Assembly: GCA_016200485.1 (NCBI GenBank)
Contig: JACQEP010000016.1
Span: 203,067 to 267,066 of the forward strand
Source: Gammaproteobacteria bacterium
GTDB lineage: Bacteria; Pseudomonadota; Gammaproteobacteria; Tenderiales; Tenderiaceae
Length of the DNA stretch: 64,000 nt
Direction of reading: 5' to 3'
Below are positions 20,122 to 29,834 of the stretch, piece after piece (positions within the stretch are counted from its first letter, which is position 1; every line of letters starts with the position of its first letter). Under the pieces are notes generated by a model. The model saw nothing but the letters and a program-made list of their open reading frames with translations, was not told the origin of the DNA and did not search any database. The position numbers and the translations under genes were made by a program.

Positions 20122-20985
20122 ATGAAGTACAGCGCCATCGTTTTTATTTTTGCCATCACCACCGCCATCGCCTATCCCTCTTTTGCCGCACCGCGCGATG
20201 TTTCGGCCTCAACCTCGATCGAGGTGCGTCTCGACTATGTAGAAAAACTCATGCAATCGCGTAGCGGCCAACGCCTGCAAACGCACAAGGGTGGCAAGGC
20301 TTATAAAGACGCGCAAAAACTCATTGCCGCCGCCCGCGCGGCCTTGCAACAGAATCAGCGTGACAAGGCCGATAAACTCACCCGACAGGGTCTGACCACC
20401 TTCATGGCCGGTGTCCGCGACATGCCCGACGACCCGGAAGAAATCGAGCGCATGAAAAATCGTTTTAATAACTTGCGCACCGGCCTGGAGAAATTCGTCT
20501 ATGCCCAAACCGACAATCGGCAACGCATCGCCAGCGAGAAGGGTGTGTCCAGCCCTGACTACAATAAATCCAAGGTTGCCGAGCTGATGTCCTACGCCGA
20601 CATCGATGCCGCCGAGGGTGATTACGAAAAGGCCATTGCCCGCCTGACCGAGGCCCAGACCATTGTCACTGCCTCCATCCAGGGCATGCTCAACCACTCA
20701 ACGTTGGTCAGCGAACTCGACGTCAGCACCCCCGAGAAAGAATATTTCTACGAACTGCGGCGTTATCTGGGCTACGAGGAATTGATTCCGGTCGCGATCG
20801 AGGTTAAACGCCCTGCCGCACCGCTGGCGGAGCAAATGAAAAGTATGGGCGAAAAGGCCAAATGGATGGCCGAACAGGCGCGCCTGAAGGCCATCGAAAA
20901 AAACTACCCGGTCGCGATTCGAATGATGCTGGATGCCACCAGCGTAGTGCGTGAAGCGCTAAAAATGGCCGACGTCGACATGTGA
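20122..20985 (+). CDS. Periplasmic helical protein of unknown function
   Basis: 287 residues. A signal peptide (about 1-23, YPSFAA) is followed by an almost wholly alpha-helical, charged sequence (SIEVRLDYVEKLMQSRSGQR, then long Ala/Lys/Glu helices) with likely TPR-like or coiled-coil packing. It ends with helices AEQMKSMGEKAKWMAEQARL. I recognise no enzyme motif. It lies 12 bases after the LVIVD-repeat gene, so the two are probably co-expressed and may form one envelope complex. Confidence 0.7.
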   Translation: MKYSAIVFIFAITTAIAYPSFAAPRDVSASTSIEVRLDYVEKLMQSRSGQRLQTHKGGKAYKDAQKLIAAARAALQQNQRDKADKLTRQGLTTFMAGVRDMPDDPEEIERMKNRFNNLRTGLEKFVYAQTDNRQRIASEKGVSSPDYNKSKVAELMSYADIDAAEGDYEKAIARLTEAQTIVTASIQGMLNHSTLVSELDVSTPEKEYFYELRRYLGYEELIPVAIEVKRPAAPLAEQMKSMGEKAKWMAEQARLKAIEKNYPVAIRMMLDATSVVREALKMADVDM

Positions 20986-21130
20986 TCTTGCGCCAAAATA
21001 AATGTGGAGCATTCTCTTTCCAATTTTCCATATTAATCAGACGACTATTTAATGATAGATGGGTGCGATTAGCGATTACCCTATTGTATTTTCCTTTTTC
21101 TCCCTCCATAGTGAGCAATGGGGGAGTTGT

Positions 21131-22054
21131 ATGATTCGCTTATATTCCAGATTACGCTACTTGCTCATTTTCGTCCTCTGCATGATGGCGGCACCGGCCT
21201 TTTCCGCCCCCAAAATCCTGGTATTGCATCCCGACTTGACCGCTGTTTATGGCCGGGTATTTGAAGAAATTCTTTCCGGTATAGAATCCACCCCCGGCGT
21301 TGAAATCTCCACCCGCGTCGTGACTGAACAAACCTCGCTCGCAGAAATCACCACCCTAATCCAACAGCGCCGTTTCGATGGCGTGATTGCGCTGGGGCAA
21401 TCCTCCCACGAATTAGGCTACCTCCTCAAAGATCAACTATCTGTGGTCCATGGCGGGCTATTCCTCAACCCCAATGGCCACAGCGGCATCAGCCTGGCGG
21501 GGTCACCGCATCAATTTTATGCCGCATTGAATGTCGTGGCACCACAGGTTAAACGGGTATTAACGGTCTATAACGAGAAGAATAGCGGCTGGCTGATCGA
21601 TGTCGCCCGCAAGGAGGCTGCCGCCAGTGGCATTATCCTGGAAGCGCTGGCCGCCTCGGATGTTCGCGAAGCTGCACAGCAATTTCAGGTCATCCTGGAT
21701 CGCGCCAGAGGCCCGCAGGACGCCATCTGGCTCCTGCTTGACAATGTGATCCCGGACAAAACCGTACTGCCAGTAATACTCGATGTCGCCTGGCGCAAAA
21801 AAGTGGTCCTGTTTTCAAACAATCCTTTACATTCCAAGCGCGGCGCCCTGTTTGCGTTGTTTCCTGACCATCCCCGCCTGGGCGCCAACCTCATGGAGAT
21901 GGTGTTGAAGCAGATTCGCAGCGATCACCAACCGACCGTTATCCCACTTAGCAGACTCAAGGTTTCGGTTAACGAGCGCACCGCCACCCATCTGGGCCTG
22001 AATTATTCCATTGAGCGACTAAATCAATTTGACCTCGTCTACTCACAACAATAG
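21131..22054 (+). CDS. Solute-binding protein of the ABC_sub_bind type, likely kinase sensor partner
   Basis: 307 residues from the ATG at 21131, which follows a GGGGGAG ribosome site. Signal peptide about 1-25 (APAFSA). The fold APKILVLHPD, RRFDGVIALGQSS, VLTVYNEKNSGWLID, IWLLLDNVIPD and VLFSNNPLHSKRGALFALFPD fits the two-lobed ABC_sub_bind family. There is no permease or ATPase gene nearby. The gene instead overlaps the downstream histidine kinase by 26 bases, so a role as periplasmic ligand sensor for that kinase is more likely than transport (inference). The ligand is unknown. Confidence 0.8.
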   Translation: MIRLYSRLRYLLIFVLCMMAAPAFSAPKILVLHPDLTAVYGRVFEEILSGIESTPGVEISTRVVTEQTSLAEITTLIQQRRFDGVIALGQSSHELGYLLKDQLSVVHGGLFLNPNGHSGISLAGSPHQFYAALNVVAPQVKRVLTVYNEKNSGWLIDVARKEAAASGIILEALAASDVREAAQQFQVILDRARGPQDAIWLLLDNVIPDKTVLPVILDVAWRKKVVLFSNNPLHSKRGALFALFPDHPRLGANLMEMVLKQIRSDHQPTVIPLSRLKVSVNERTATHLGLNYSIERLNQFDLVYSQQ

Positions 22055-23651
22055 CGCCACCGCGCTTATAGACAGTGGTATTGGTGTTGGAAATACCAAC
22101 AACGCCCACTCCACCAGTTTTCGTTCCCAATTAACCAAAATCGTCGCCGCAGGCATCCTGACTCTGGCGGTCACCACCGCGCTCACCTCCGCCTGGGTCA
22201 CGACCAATAATATTCGCTCGCAATTCATTGCCGATGGTGTTCAGGTGACCGAATCGCTTGCCGAACAATCGGTGCTCGCCCTGCTTTATGCCAGCCCGGA
22301 GAACGCTGAAGAGGCGTCTTCGGCGGCGCTTGGCTTCCCTTCCATTACCGGTGTTAGTATTTTAACGCCCGACCGCCGCCCCCTGCTCGCGCGTGGCGAA
22401 GTCATTGCCGTCGTCGCAGGCATTAAACCCGCGACCCGCACCGCACTTCTGGTCGAAAACAGTTTCAAGCGCTGGACATTCATGGCACCGGTCTATAGTT
22501 CCACGCATGACGGCACAGCGGAGGGTGACATGCTTTCGCTACCCGCGCGGGCGCCGGAATTGCTGGGCTATGTCCTGGTCAACAAGAGCAAGGAAAAACT
22601 CAACGAAGTACTGATCGATACCATTGTTAACAACCTGGTGATCGGACTGATTATTGCGATGGGCTTTATTTTTGTCATCCGCCGCGCCTTTTCGCGGCTG
22701 ATGACACCCGTTGACCGCCTGACCCAGGTCATGAGCCTTGCCGAACAGGGTAATGCTCAGGTTCGTGCCGAGGTTGATGGCCCCAAGGAAGTGGCCAAGA
22801 TTGCCCGCGCCTTTAATAAAATGATCGAAGCCCTGGCCGAGCGTGACGCCCAACTGCGCAGTCACAATGAATTATTGGAGTATGAAGTGGCGGAACGCAC
22901 CCAGGATCTGGTTTACGCCCGCGACATGGCCGTACAAGCCAACCGCAACAAATCCAGCTTCCTCTCCAGCGTCAGTCACGAGCTGCGCACCCCGCTGCAA
23001 GGCATCATCGGCTACAGCGATTTATTGCTCGACTCGCTGCCCCATGATATGCCCGGCGAACGCCACGACATTGAAACCATACTCAAAAATGCCCAACATC
23101 TGCTGACAATGATCAACTCCATCCTTGATATCGCCAAGATTGAGTCCGGTCGCATCACCATCGAATCGCACCCCACCCAGCTGCTCGATCTCATCGAAAA
23201 CATCACCCAAACCGTGCGCCCGATGATGGACAAAAATCAAAACCAGTTCGACACCGAGCTTTATCTTCAAGACAGCGAAGTGATTATCGACGACGCCAAA
23301 TTGCGGCAGTCCATCCTCAATTTGCTCAGCAATGCCGCTAAATTCACCCATCAAGGACACGTATTATTGAAAATCACGCAACAACACCGGCAACTGATCA
23401 TCAACGTAGAAGACACCGGCATCGGCCTGCAGGCAGAAGATCTGATCCACATCTTTGAACCGTTCTACCAAGCGGACAGCGGCATTACCCGCCACTATCA
23501 AGGCACGGGCCTGGGACTGGCCATCACCAAGCAGTTTTGTCTGGCCATGGGTGGAGATGTTACCGTCACCAGCCAACCCGGCAAGGGTTCCTGCTTTACC
23601 ATTACCCTGCCTTTAAAAGATCAAGATTCAGCGAGAACATCCGACATATAA
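22029..23651 (+). CDS. Membrane sensor histidine kinase with HAMP domain
   Basis: 540 residues. No ATG lies near the start; the TTG at 22029 is the first available start and overlaps the upstream gene by 26 bases. TM about 36-57, a periplasmic double-CACHE/PAS-like region without clear family, TM about 198-217, HAMP ([20 protein letters not shown], about 222-270), a short coiled coil, HisKA with His317 ([10 protein letters not shown]) and HATPase_c with [15 protein letters not shown] and GTGLGLAIT. It probably signals together with the binding protein upstream and the diguanylate cyclase/phosphodiesterase-like protein downstream. Confidence 0.9.
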   Translation: MTSSTHNNSATALIDSGIGVGNTNNAHSTSFRSQLTKIVAAGILTLAVTTALTSAWVTTNNIRSQFIADGVQVTESLAEQSVLALLYASPENAEEASSAALGFPSITGVSILTPDRRPLLARGEVIAVVAGIKPATRTALLVENSFKRWTFMAPVYSSTHDGTAEGDMLSLPARAPELLGYVLVNKSKEKLNEVLIDTIVNNLVIGLIIAMGFIFVIRRAFSRLMTPVDRLTQVMSLAEQGNAQVRAEVDGPKEVAKIARAFNKMIEALAERDAQLRSHNELLEYEVAERTQDLVYARDMAVQANRNKSSFLSSVSHELRTPLQGIIGYSDLLLDSLPHDMPGERHDIETILKNAQHLLTMINSILDIAKIESGRITIESHPTQLLDLIENITQTVRPMMDKNQNQFDTELYLQDSEVIIDDAKLRQSILNLLSNAAKFTHQGHVLLKITQQHRQLIINVEDTGIGLQAEDLIHIFEPFYQADSGITRHYQGTGLGLAITKQFCLAMGGDVTVTSQPGKGSCFTITLPLKDQDSARTSDI

Positions 23652-23722
23652 ACAAATACCCATGGCACTGGCAGCTGATTTTTAGTACAGTATTTTTCGG
23701 GATACCGAGCGGGGGCAAGGCG

Positions 23723-26239
23723 TTGGGCTCAGCGAAGCAAATACTTGTTTATTTTAAAGATTCTGAGGCCCGCAAGTCGATTCTAAGCGCTTTGGGCCAA
23801 GATCAGCGCCTTGATCTGAATGCGGTGGGTGATAGCGTTTCTGCGCTTAAAGCCCTAAGCTCACCCTCGATCAGCGCCGTCATCTGCGATGTCGAACTCG
23901 GCGAACTCGATGGCTGGCGCTTTGCCCGCCTGATACGCTCCGGCGCCCTGGCGGTCAACGCTAACCTCCCGATCATCATGGTCTCCCGCAGTCATAGCGC
24001 CCGCATCGCCAACGCCACAGCCAAGACGTTCCAGATCAACCATTATGTCGCCTTCGATCAGCTGCACACCCTGCCCGATATCGTTCAGGGCGCACTCGAC
24101 CCTCATCAAAAAGGTCTTTCCAAACCCAGGCTGCTGGTCATTGAAGACTACAGCGATACTGTCGTCTTGATTACCCGGGTACTCAGTGACCGCTTCGAAA
24201 TCGATATCGCCGCTAATGGCCTGGCCGGGCTTGAAACCTGGAAAAAGCGCCGCCATGAACTGGTATTGCTGGATGTGATGCTCCCAGGCATGTCGGGCAT
24301 TGATGTCCTGAAGGAGATTCTCAAACTCTCACCGGCACAATCGGTGGTGATGATGACCGCCCACTCTTCTGCCGAACGCGCCAGTGAACTTATTCTGGCA
24401 GGCGCCGTCGATTTTATTCCCAAACCCTTTCGCGCCGAACAATTGCGCCGAGTATGTGACATTGCCGAGCAGCGGCAAGACTTTATTGTCAGCAATCAGG
24501 AATTCGCGCAGCGGCAAGATGCGCTGTTTCGGGAAAAGGAATTGGCGCAAACAACGTTGCAATCCATTGCTGACGGTGTCATCACCACCAATCTCGATGG
24601 CATTATTGAATACCTAAACCCCGTCGCCGTGTTACTCTCCGGCTGGTCGTTGGCTGAGGCACGTGGCAAAACATTGAATCAGATTTTAAAAATTGGCGAT
24701 GAAATGCTGCAATTGCAAAACTCCGATGCCATCGCCGCCTGCCTGGCCTCAGGCCATGTCATCCAAGGCGTGCATGCCGCCACATTTCTCAATCGCGACG
24801 GACGAGAACTGAAACTCGATTATATTGTCTCCCCGATTCGCGATCGGCGCGAGCGAGTTGTTGGCGCCGTCATCGTGTTACGCGACGTCAGCGAAGCCTT
24901 CGTGCTGGAAACAAAACTGGAATACCAGGCCAAGCACGACGCCCTTACCGGCTTGACCAATCGCTCCGCCTTTGAAGACCGCCTGCAACTGGCGCTCGAT
25001 GAGCGCAACCGTGAGAGCGGCGCCTTTTCACTTTGTTATATCGACCTCGATCAATTCAAGATCGTCAACGATACCTGCGGCCACGCCGCTGGCGACCAAC
25101 TCCTGCGCCAGATCAAGACCATCATGCTGAGCAAAATCCGGCGTCACCGCGATACCCTCTCTCGTTTTGGTGGTGATGAATTTGTTCTGCTGCTCGAAGA
25201 CTGCCCTCAGGAACAGGCCACGAAGGTGGCACAACACATCATCGATGCCTTACAGGAGCATCGTTTTTCCTATGCGGGCAAGACATTCAGCATCGGCGCC
25301 AGCATTGGCGTGGTACCGATCTCCGAAGAATTTAATGATGTGAATGAAATCCTGCGCGCTGCCGACAACGCCTGCTATATCGCCAAAGAGAAAGGGCGTG
25401 GCCGGGTACATGTTTATCATGCCCAAGACCAGGAACTGATCAAACGCCACAGCGAAATGAACGTCGTAGCGCGCATCAACAAAGCGCTGGAAGAGGATGG
25501 CCTGGGCCTGTTTTATCAAACCATCGCCCCACTTGCTGCCTCGTCCAAGGGGCTGCATATCGAAATCCTCATCCGCATGCGCGATGAAAATGGCGCCTGG
25601 GTCACGCCCGGTTTCTTTCTGCCCGCCGCAGAGCGCTATAACATCGCACCCAAGATCGATCGCTGGGTCATCGCAAACACCCTGAGCACCTTCGCCAGCA
25701 GACCAGAGTTATTTTCTCAAATTGAATTATGCTCAATCAATCTGTCAGGCGTCAGCTTCCGCGACGAACATTTTATTAAATTCATCGGCCAGCAATTTAA
25801 GGTCTCCGGCCTGCCCGCGAACAAATTCTGCTTTGAAGTGACAGAAACCGCCGCCATCAGCAATCTCGATCAAGCGACCGATTTCATCAGCCAGATTAAA
25901 TCACTGGGCTGCCAGTTCGCACTCGATGACTTTGGTAGCGGCATGTCCTCTTATGCCTACCTAAAAGCACTGCCCGTCGATTACTTAAAGATTGACGGCA
26001 TGTTCATCCGCGGCATCCTCGACGACCCCGTCGATCATGCCATGGTGCGCTCAATCAATGAAATCGGTCATGTGCTCGGCCTGCAAACCATCGCCGAGTT
26101 TGTGGAAACGCAAGCCATCATTGACGCCTTAAAACTCATCGAAGTGGATTTTGTGCAAGGCTATGGCATTCATAAGCCGGCACATATTGATACGCTTGCT
26201 GATGCCAATCCAAAAAAGCGATTGAAATTAGGAACCTAA
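23723..26239 (+). CDS. REC-REC-PAS-GGDEF-EAL cyclic-di-GMP signalling protein
   Basis: About 838 residues from the TTG at 23723 (AAGG just upstream); the upstream extension overlaps the kinase and is not protein-like. Order: a first receiver (about 5-120), a second canonical receiver with LLDVMLPGMSG and PKPF (about 135-250), PAS (about 275-395), GGDEF (about 405-565) with RFGGDEF at 483-487 and an RxxD inhibitory site five residues before it, then EAL (about 580-825). In EAL the signature is EIL (residues 614-616) not EAL, but INLSG, DDFGSG, YLKID, E-FVE and QGYGIHKP are kept. It may make and/or break cyclic-di-GMP under control of the upstream kinase. Confidence 0.88.
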   Translation: MGSAKQILVYFKDSEARKSILSALGQDQRLDLNAVGDSVSALKALSSPSISAVICDVELGELDGWRFARLIRSGALAVNANLPIIMVSRSHSARIANATAKTFQINHYVAFDQLHTLPDIVQGALDPHQKGLSKPRLLVIEDYSDTVVLITRVLSDRFEIDIAANGLAGLETWKKRRHELVLLDVMLPGMSGIDVLKEILKLSPAQSVVMMTAHSSAERASELILAGAVDFIPKPFRAEQLRRVCDIAEQRQDFIVSNQEFAQRQDALFREKELAQTTLQSIADGVITTNLDGIIEYLNPVAVLLSGWSLAEARGKTLNQILKIGDEMLQLQNSDAIAACLASGHVIQGVHAATFLNRDGRELKLDYIVSPIRDRRERVVGAVIVLRDVSEAFVLETKLEYQAKHDALTGLTNRSAFEDRLQLALDERNRESGAFSLCYIDLDQFKIVNDTCGHAAGDQLLRQIKTIMLSKIRRHRDTLSRFGGDEFVLLLEDCPQEQATKVAQHIIDALQEHRFSYAGKTFSIGASIGVVPISEEFNDVNEILRAADNACYIAKEKGRGRVHVYHAQDQELIKRHSEMNVVARINKALEEDGLGLFYQTIAPLAASSKGLHIEILIRMRDENGAWVTPGFFLPAAERYNIAPKIDRWVIANTLSTFASRPELFSQIELCSINLSGVSFRDEHFIKFIGQQFKVSGLPANKFCFEVTETAAISNLDQATDFISQIKSLGCQFALDDFGSGMSSYAYLKALPVDYLKIDGMFIRGILDDPVDHAMVRSINEIGHVLGLQTIAEFVETQAIIDALKLIEVDFVQGYGIHKPAHIDTLADANPKKRLKLGT

Positions 26240-26298
26240 TCTACAAACATCGACGTTACCCGCTTTTACTCATCATTTAAATTCAATAGGAGAAATCC

Positions 26299-27330
26299 AT
26301 GGAACCATTTGCCCACGTATCACCCTCTTTACAAGTTAATGACAAGGTCGTGTGGGACATCATTTGTGGCATGATTGGATTTCCTGCCATCTTCGTTGCT
26401 CATGAACTCAAGCTATTTTCTCTGTTGGATTGTGAACCACAAACCACGTCACACATCTGCGCCACATTGCATACTGATCGCCGCGCCACTGAGGCGATGC
26501 TCACCGTATGCGCCGCGCTGGGATTAATTGAACAGGTAGATCAGCGCTATCGGCTAACCGCCACCGCCAATGCTTATCTACTGGAATCCAGCCCGACTTA
26601 TATGGGGGGCTTTCTTGATTTAATTATCGGCAACCACGCATCCATCTCCATTGATAGCCTGCGAAATGCCATGAAAAGTGGCGCAACCCAGGCGTATGGA
26701 GGTGGCGATATTTTTGAATCTCATGCCGAAATGGATGAACGCGCGCGCGTGTTCACACGCGCCATGCATAGCGCGAGCGTTGCGCCAGCCCAACATTGGC
26801 CACAACATTTGGATTTATCCACCTATCACACCATGCTTGATATTGGCGGCGGTTCAGGCGCACATACCATTGGCGCACTCAAACAATGGCCACAACTGCA
26901 AGGCATCGTCTTTGATATTCCACCGGTTTGTGACGTAGCGGGGGAAATTGCCGCCGCAAACGACCTTGGCAACCGCATCTCGACGCATAATGGCGATCTC
27001 TGGAACAGCGATTTCCCGACGGCTGATATTCACTTTTATTCTCAGATCTACCATGACTGGCCGGAAGATAAATGCCGCTTTCTAACAGAAAAGAGTTTCA
27101 AGGCTCTCAACAGTGGCGGGCGCATCATCATTCATGAAATGCTTTATGACAATAACAAGTCCGGCCCCTTCGTCGCCGCTGCATCCAGCATTGGCATGTT
27201 GTTATGGACACAGGGCCGTCAATATTCAGGGATGGAGCTTTCGCAAATCCTATCTGACGCCGGCTTCAAGGATATCAAGATCATTCCAACACACAGTTAC
27301 TGGAGCATCGTAACCGCTGTAAAATCTTAA
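26299..27330 (+). CDS. SAM-dependent O-methyltransferase (Methyltransf_2 family)
   Basis: 343 residues. N-terminal dimerisation winged helix (FPAIFVAHELKLFSLLDCEP, about 28-100), then a Rossmann methyltransferase with LDIGGGSGAHTIGAL for SAM and the catalytic His in YHDWPEDKC. These are features of the plant-type/bacterial Methyltransf_2 group that methylates hydroxyl groups of polyketides, phenazines, carotenoids and similar metabolites. A GGAG ribosome site precedes the ATG. It converges on the minus-strand ThDP/TonB operon, which suggests a shared secondary-metabolite role (inference). Substrate unknown. Confidence 0.88.
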   Translation: MEPFAHVSPSLQVNDKVVWDIICGMIGFPAIFVAHELKLFSLLDCEPQTTSHICATLHTDRRATEAMLTVCAALGLIEQVDQRYRLTATANAYLLESSPTYMGGFLDLIIGNHASISIDSLRNAMKSGATQAYGGGDIFESHAEMDERARVFTRAMHSASVAPAQHWPQHLDLSTYHTMLDIGGGSGAHTIGALKQWPQLQGIVFDIPPVCDVAGEIAAANDLGNRISTHNGDLWNSDFPTADIHFYSQIYHDWPEDKCRFLTEKSFKALNSGGRIIIHEMLYDNNKSGPFVAAASSIGMLLWTQGRQYSGMELSQILSDAGFKDIKIIPTHSYWSIVTAVKS

Positions 27331-27424
27331 TCTTCTCTACACAACATACCCCGGCGTATGCCGGAGACGGTATACACCCTAATGACAAAGGCGCTCGATG
27401 CGCCTCATGGTATTTATTACACGA

Positions 27425-28150
27425 CTATGCGCCCGCTCCGCCATCGACATGCCAAATAGATGCAGTGACATAGGTCGCTTCAATTTGCGCCAGGATCACA
27501 TGTGCCACCTCTTCCGGCCTGCCATAACGATGCATAGGAATCAACGTTTGTTCCTGGTGAGCTTTAACAGCAGCAATCTGCTCAGGTGGTATTCCAAGTT
27601 TTTGGATAATAGGTGTATCAATTGCGCCTGGTGAAACCACGTTCACACGCACGTTGTCGGCCGCTAATTCAATTGCCAAGCTTCTCGTAAACGCATCAAT
27701 TGCCCCTTTGGTAGCAGCATATAAACTCGCGTTAGGCAAACCATTATTACAACAGCCGATGAAACATTGGTGATCGCCCCCTGCCTCATCTTGAGCGCTG
27801 GTAACAATAACTGAGTCAGGACCATCGGCCCCCTGACATTGATACTAAAAAATTCTTCAAAATCCTTCAGCGTATGTGCTTCTAAAGGCATAAAATTTGG
27901 CAATAGCGGCATTGTTTACTAGCGCATCCAAGCCACTATCAAATTGACCGGCAATTGCCTGGATATCTTCTATACGTCCTAAGTCTGCCACCAAACCACA
28001 TACCTTCAAAGCATCTGCGGCACGATCAACCTTTTCAGGATCACGGCCTACAATGGTTACATCGTAACCCTTTGCTTTGCACAATTCTGCCGTCGCATAG
28101 CCTATGCCAGAGTTACCGCCTGTTATAAGTATTTTTTTCATTCGCCTCAC
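27425..28150 (-). pseudogene. Short-chain dehydrogenase/reductase, broken by two frameshifts
   Basis: Three reading-frame pieces together make one SDR of about 240 residues: ILITGGNSGIGYATAE (NAD(P)-binding, TGxxxGIG), LVNNAAIAKF (NNAA) in frame one; then FEEFFSINVRGPMVLTQLL and TNVSSA in frame two; then LYAATKGAIDAFTRSLAIEL (catalytic Tyr and Lys in YxxxK) and NVVSPGAIDTP in frame three. The first shift falls at a TTTT run after codons for AIAK (near 27893), the second near AATAATGG (about 27743). Both could be natural indels or consensus errors. It is the last gene of the minus-strand operon, 24 bases after the citrate-synthase-like gene. Confidence 0.8.
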
Positions 28151-28174
28151 CTTAGAAATTTTTGACCACCTTTA

Positions 28175-29020
28175 TCACACCGGAACCGGCCTGTGAGCCT
28201 TCCCCTGATAATCAATATCATTACAACACAGGGGCAAAAATGACTCCGGCGGCTGATCACGATATTCAGCATAGCAAGCATGGACACCACTGCTTACCCA
28301 TGTGCTGTATATTCTCGTTATCTCGTCAACGCTGAATCCTTGATCAACAAGGAACGCCACGCTATATCCCAGCATGTTTATGCTTTCATTTTGCAAATTG
28401 CGAATTTCGGCTTCTATTTCATACGCCAACTCAAGATGGCCGCCTATTTCGAACCCAAGTTCTTTACTAACACGTTCCATTGCCGGAACACGTTCGTCAC
28501 CTGTTGCAATCGGCCTCGCATAACCCATGATTACAGCGCTGTCTTTACCACCACGCTTCTTTTTTGCCAGCGCTGAAGAAATTATGTCTCTAATGGAAAC
28601 TCCTCGTTGTCGTGCCTTGCGGGCCTGAATGATAAATTCTGCTCCTTCCCTCAAAGCGCCCGCACCATACATACGCGAGTCAGCTGCCAGAATCCCCATA
28701 CTTGCGGCAGCTACCGGCGAGCATTGCATGGTGCCCGCATAAGCGCCCATTTTATTGCACCAGATTCTTGGATCAGGCCAGCTTAGACAAATAAAGCTCG
28801 CTTCGATCCAATCAGCAAGCCGTTTCTCAGGGAGCCGGCCTGTTATATTTAAAAGGAGAACCTGGAAATAGGAGTTATATCCTACCAAGTCGTCCATCAT
28901 CGAATAACCGTGATTATAAACAGCTTCACCAATTATCCAACCGCCTCTGCGATTGCGGATTACTCCCCTTCTTTCATCCCAGAAGCGCGTTTTATCTTGG
29001 CGTGAGTTCATCGATGACAT
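28175..29020 (-). CDS. Citrate synthase / citryl-CoA lyase-like protein B, catalytic residues absent
   Basis: 281 residues. The helical pattern and segments such as NHGYSMMDDLVGYNSYFQVLL, SRMYGAGALREGAEFI and ELGFEIGGHLELAYEIEAEI follow the small domain plus core of citrate synthase-like proteins. The usual second active-site His (in a PGFGHR-type loop) is replaced: here the loop is MGYARPIATGDERVP. It overlaps its sister gene by 29 bases, so the two are probably translated together and may form a heterodimer. A citryl- or acyl-CoA type condensation or cleavage with unusual chemistry is possible, but no function can be assigned. Confidence 0.6.
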   Translation of the reverse strand: MSSMNSRQDKTRFWDERRGVIRNRRGGWIIGEAVYNHGYSMMDDLVGYNSYFQVLLLNITGRLPEKRLADWIEASFICLSWPDPRIWCNKMGAYAGTMQCSPVAAASMGILAADSRMYGAGALREGAEFIIQARKARQRGVSIRDIISSALAKKKRGGKDSAVIMGYARPIATGDERVPAMERVSKELGFEIGGHLELAYEIEAEIRNLQNESINMLGYSVAFLVDQGFSVDEITRIYSTWVSSGVHACYAEYRDQPPESFLPLCCNDIDYQGKAHRPVPV

Positions 29021-29825
29021 AATGTTCTTGATCTATGAATGGAATCGCTGTCAGTGGCCGCCCAGCCATCTCGACGCCATGTGCCAACAATCCTGGCGCA
29101 CTTATGAGTTGAAATAAGCCAACGCCTGCACTCGGTTTAAAGCCTAAATCAGTCAGTACCGCCGCCGCAATACCTGGACTCAGCCAACCTTGGCCGACAC
29201 AGCCCAATTCCTCTACGAATTCCTGAGCCCATTTCATTGTGACGCCTGCCGCTGGCAGTTTTAAGAGCTCTAACGCAATTTTTTGGCATAATATATCAAT
29301 ATCGCCATACCGGCTGCCAAAGCCGGGCGCGATATGATTATCGCCTTGGGGACGAGGCCGATACGTCCTCATTAGCGCCGCAGCTACTTCTCGGGCTGAG
29401 CTTTGTACATGCTCGACAAGAAAACGCATTGCCAGTTCGACCTCTTTGCCACCGAGATAGCTACCGCCCTGAATTGATAGGGCGATAGGCAATATATGCG
29501 CGTAATCAACCTTGCTTACTCCAGCATTCATCGCTGCTTGCGTCGCTGGGTGACGTGGCCCTGGATTGATTAACCCAATGAACAATGACTCCAGCAGTTT
29601 AGATTGGCCTGAGTTAGGCAGCTCGCTACGGAACAAGAGGTACAACACGTCTATAAAACTGCGATGTCTTACCAAATCCAGCAAGTCATACCCGTGACAT
29701 CGCGCATCAGTAGCAACATATGGATTATCTGATGCGGGGATCTCCTGCCAAATCTCGGTCGAAATACGATCGGCAAAGGCCTCTTTACGGAGGCTAACTT
29801 TGGATGATGACTTAGTCTCGCTCAC
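28992..29825 (-). CDS. Citrate synthase / citryl-CoA lyase-like protein A, catalytic residues absent
   Basis: 277 residues from a GTG. The fold is more clearly citrate-synthase-like than its sister: CHGYDLLDLVRHRSFIDVLYLL, FRSELP, PGPRHPATQAAMNAG, LGGKEVELAMRFL, PGFGSRYGDIDILCQKIALEL, SPGIAAAVLTDLGF and ISAPGLLAHGVE. In active enzymes the positions read HGG, PGFGHR and VDG/VDF; here they read QGG, PGFGSR and LSPG, so all three catalytic residues appear to be lost. It starts 9 bases after the TonB receptor gene and overlaps protein B. Either a non-catalytic partner or a new activity. Confidence 0.7.
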   Translation of the reverse strand: MSETKSSSKVSLRKEAFADRISTEIWQEIPASDNPYVATDARCHGYDLLDLVRHRSFIDVLYLLFRSELPNSGQSKLLESLFIGLINPGPRHPATQAAMNAGVSKVDYAHILPIALSIQGGSYLGGKEVELAMRFLVEHVQSSAREVAAALMRTYRPRPQGDNHIAPGFGSRYGDIDILCQKIALELLKLPAAGVTMKWAQEFVEELGCVGQGWLSPGIAAAVLTDLGFKPSAGVGLFQLISAPGLLAHGVEMAGRPLTAIPFIDQEHYVIDELTPR

Positions 29826-29834
29826 ATCAAAACG

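Noticed and set aside
27351-27410. Hairpins CCGGCGTATGCCGG and AGGCGC-TCGAT-GCGCCT as terminators between the methyltransferase and the SDR
   Set aside because: Neither has a T-tail in either direction, so a terminator call is not supported.
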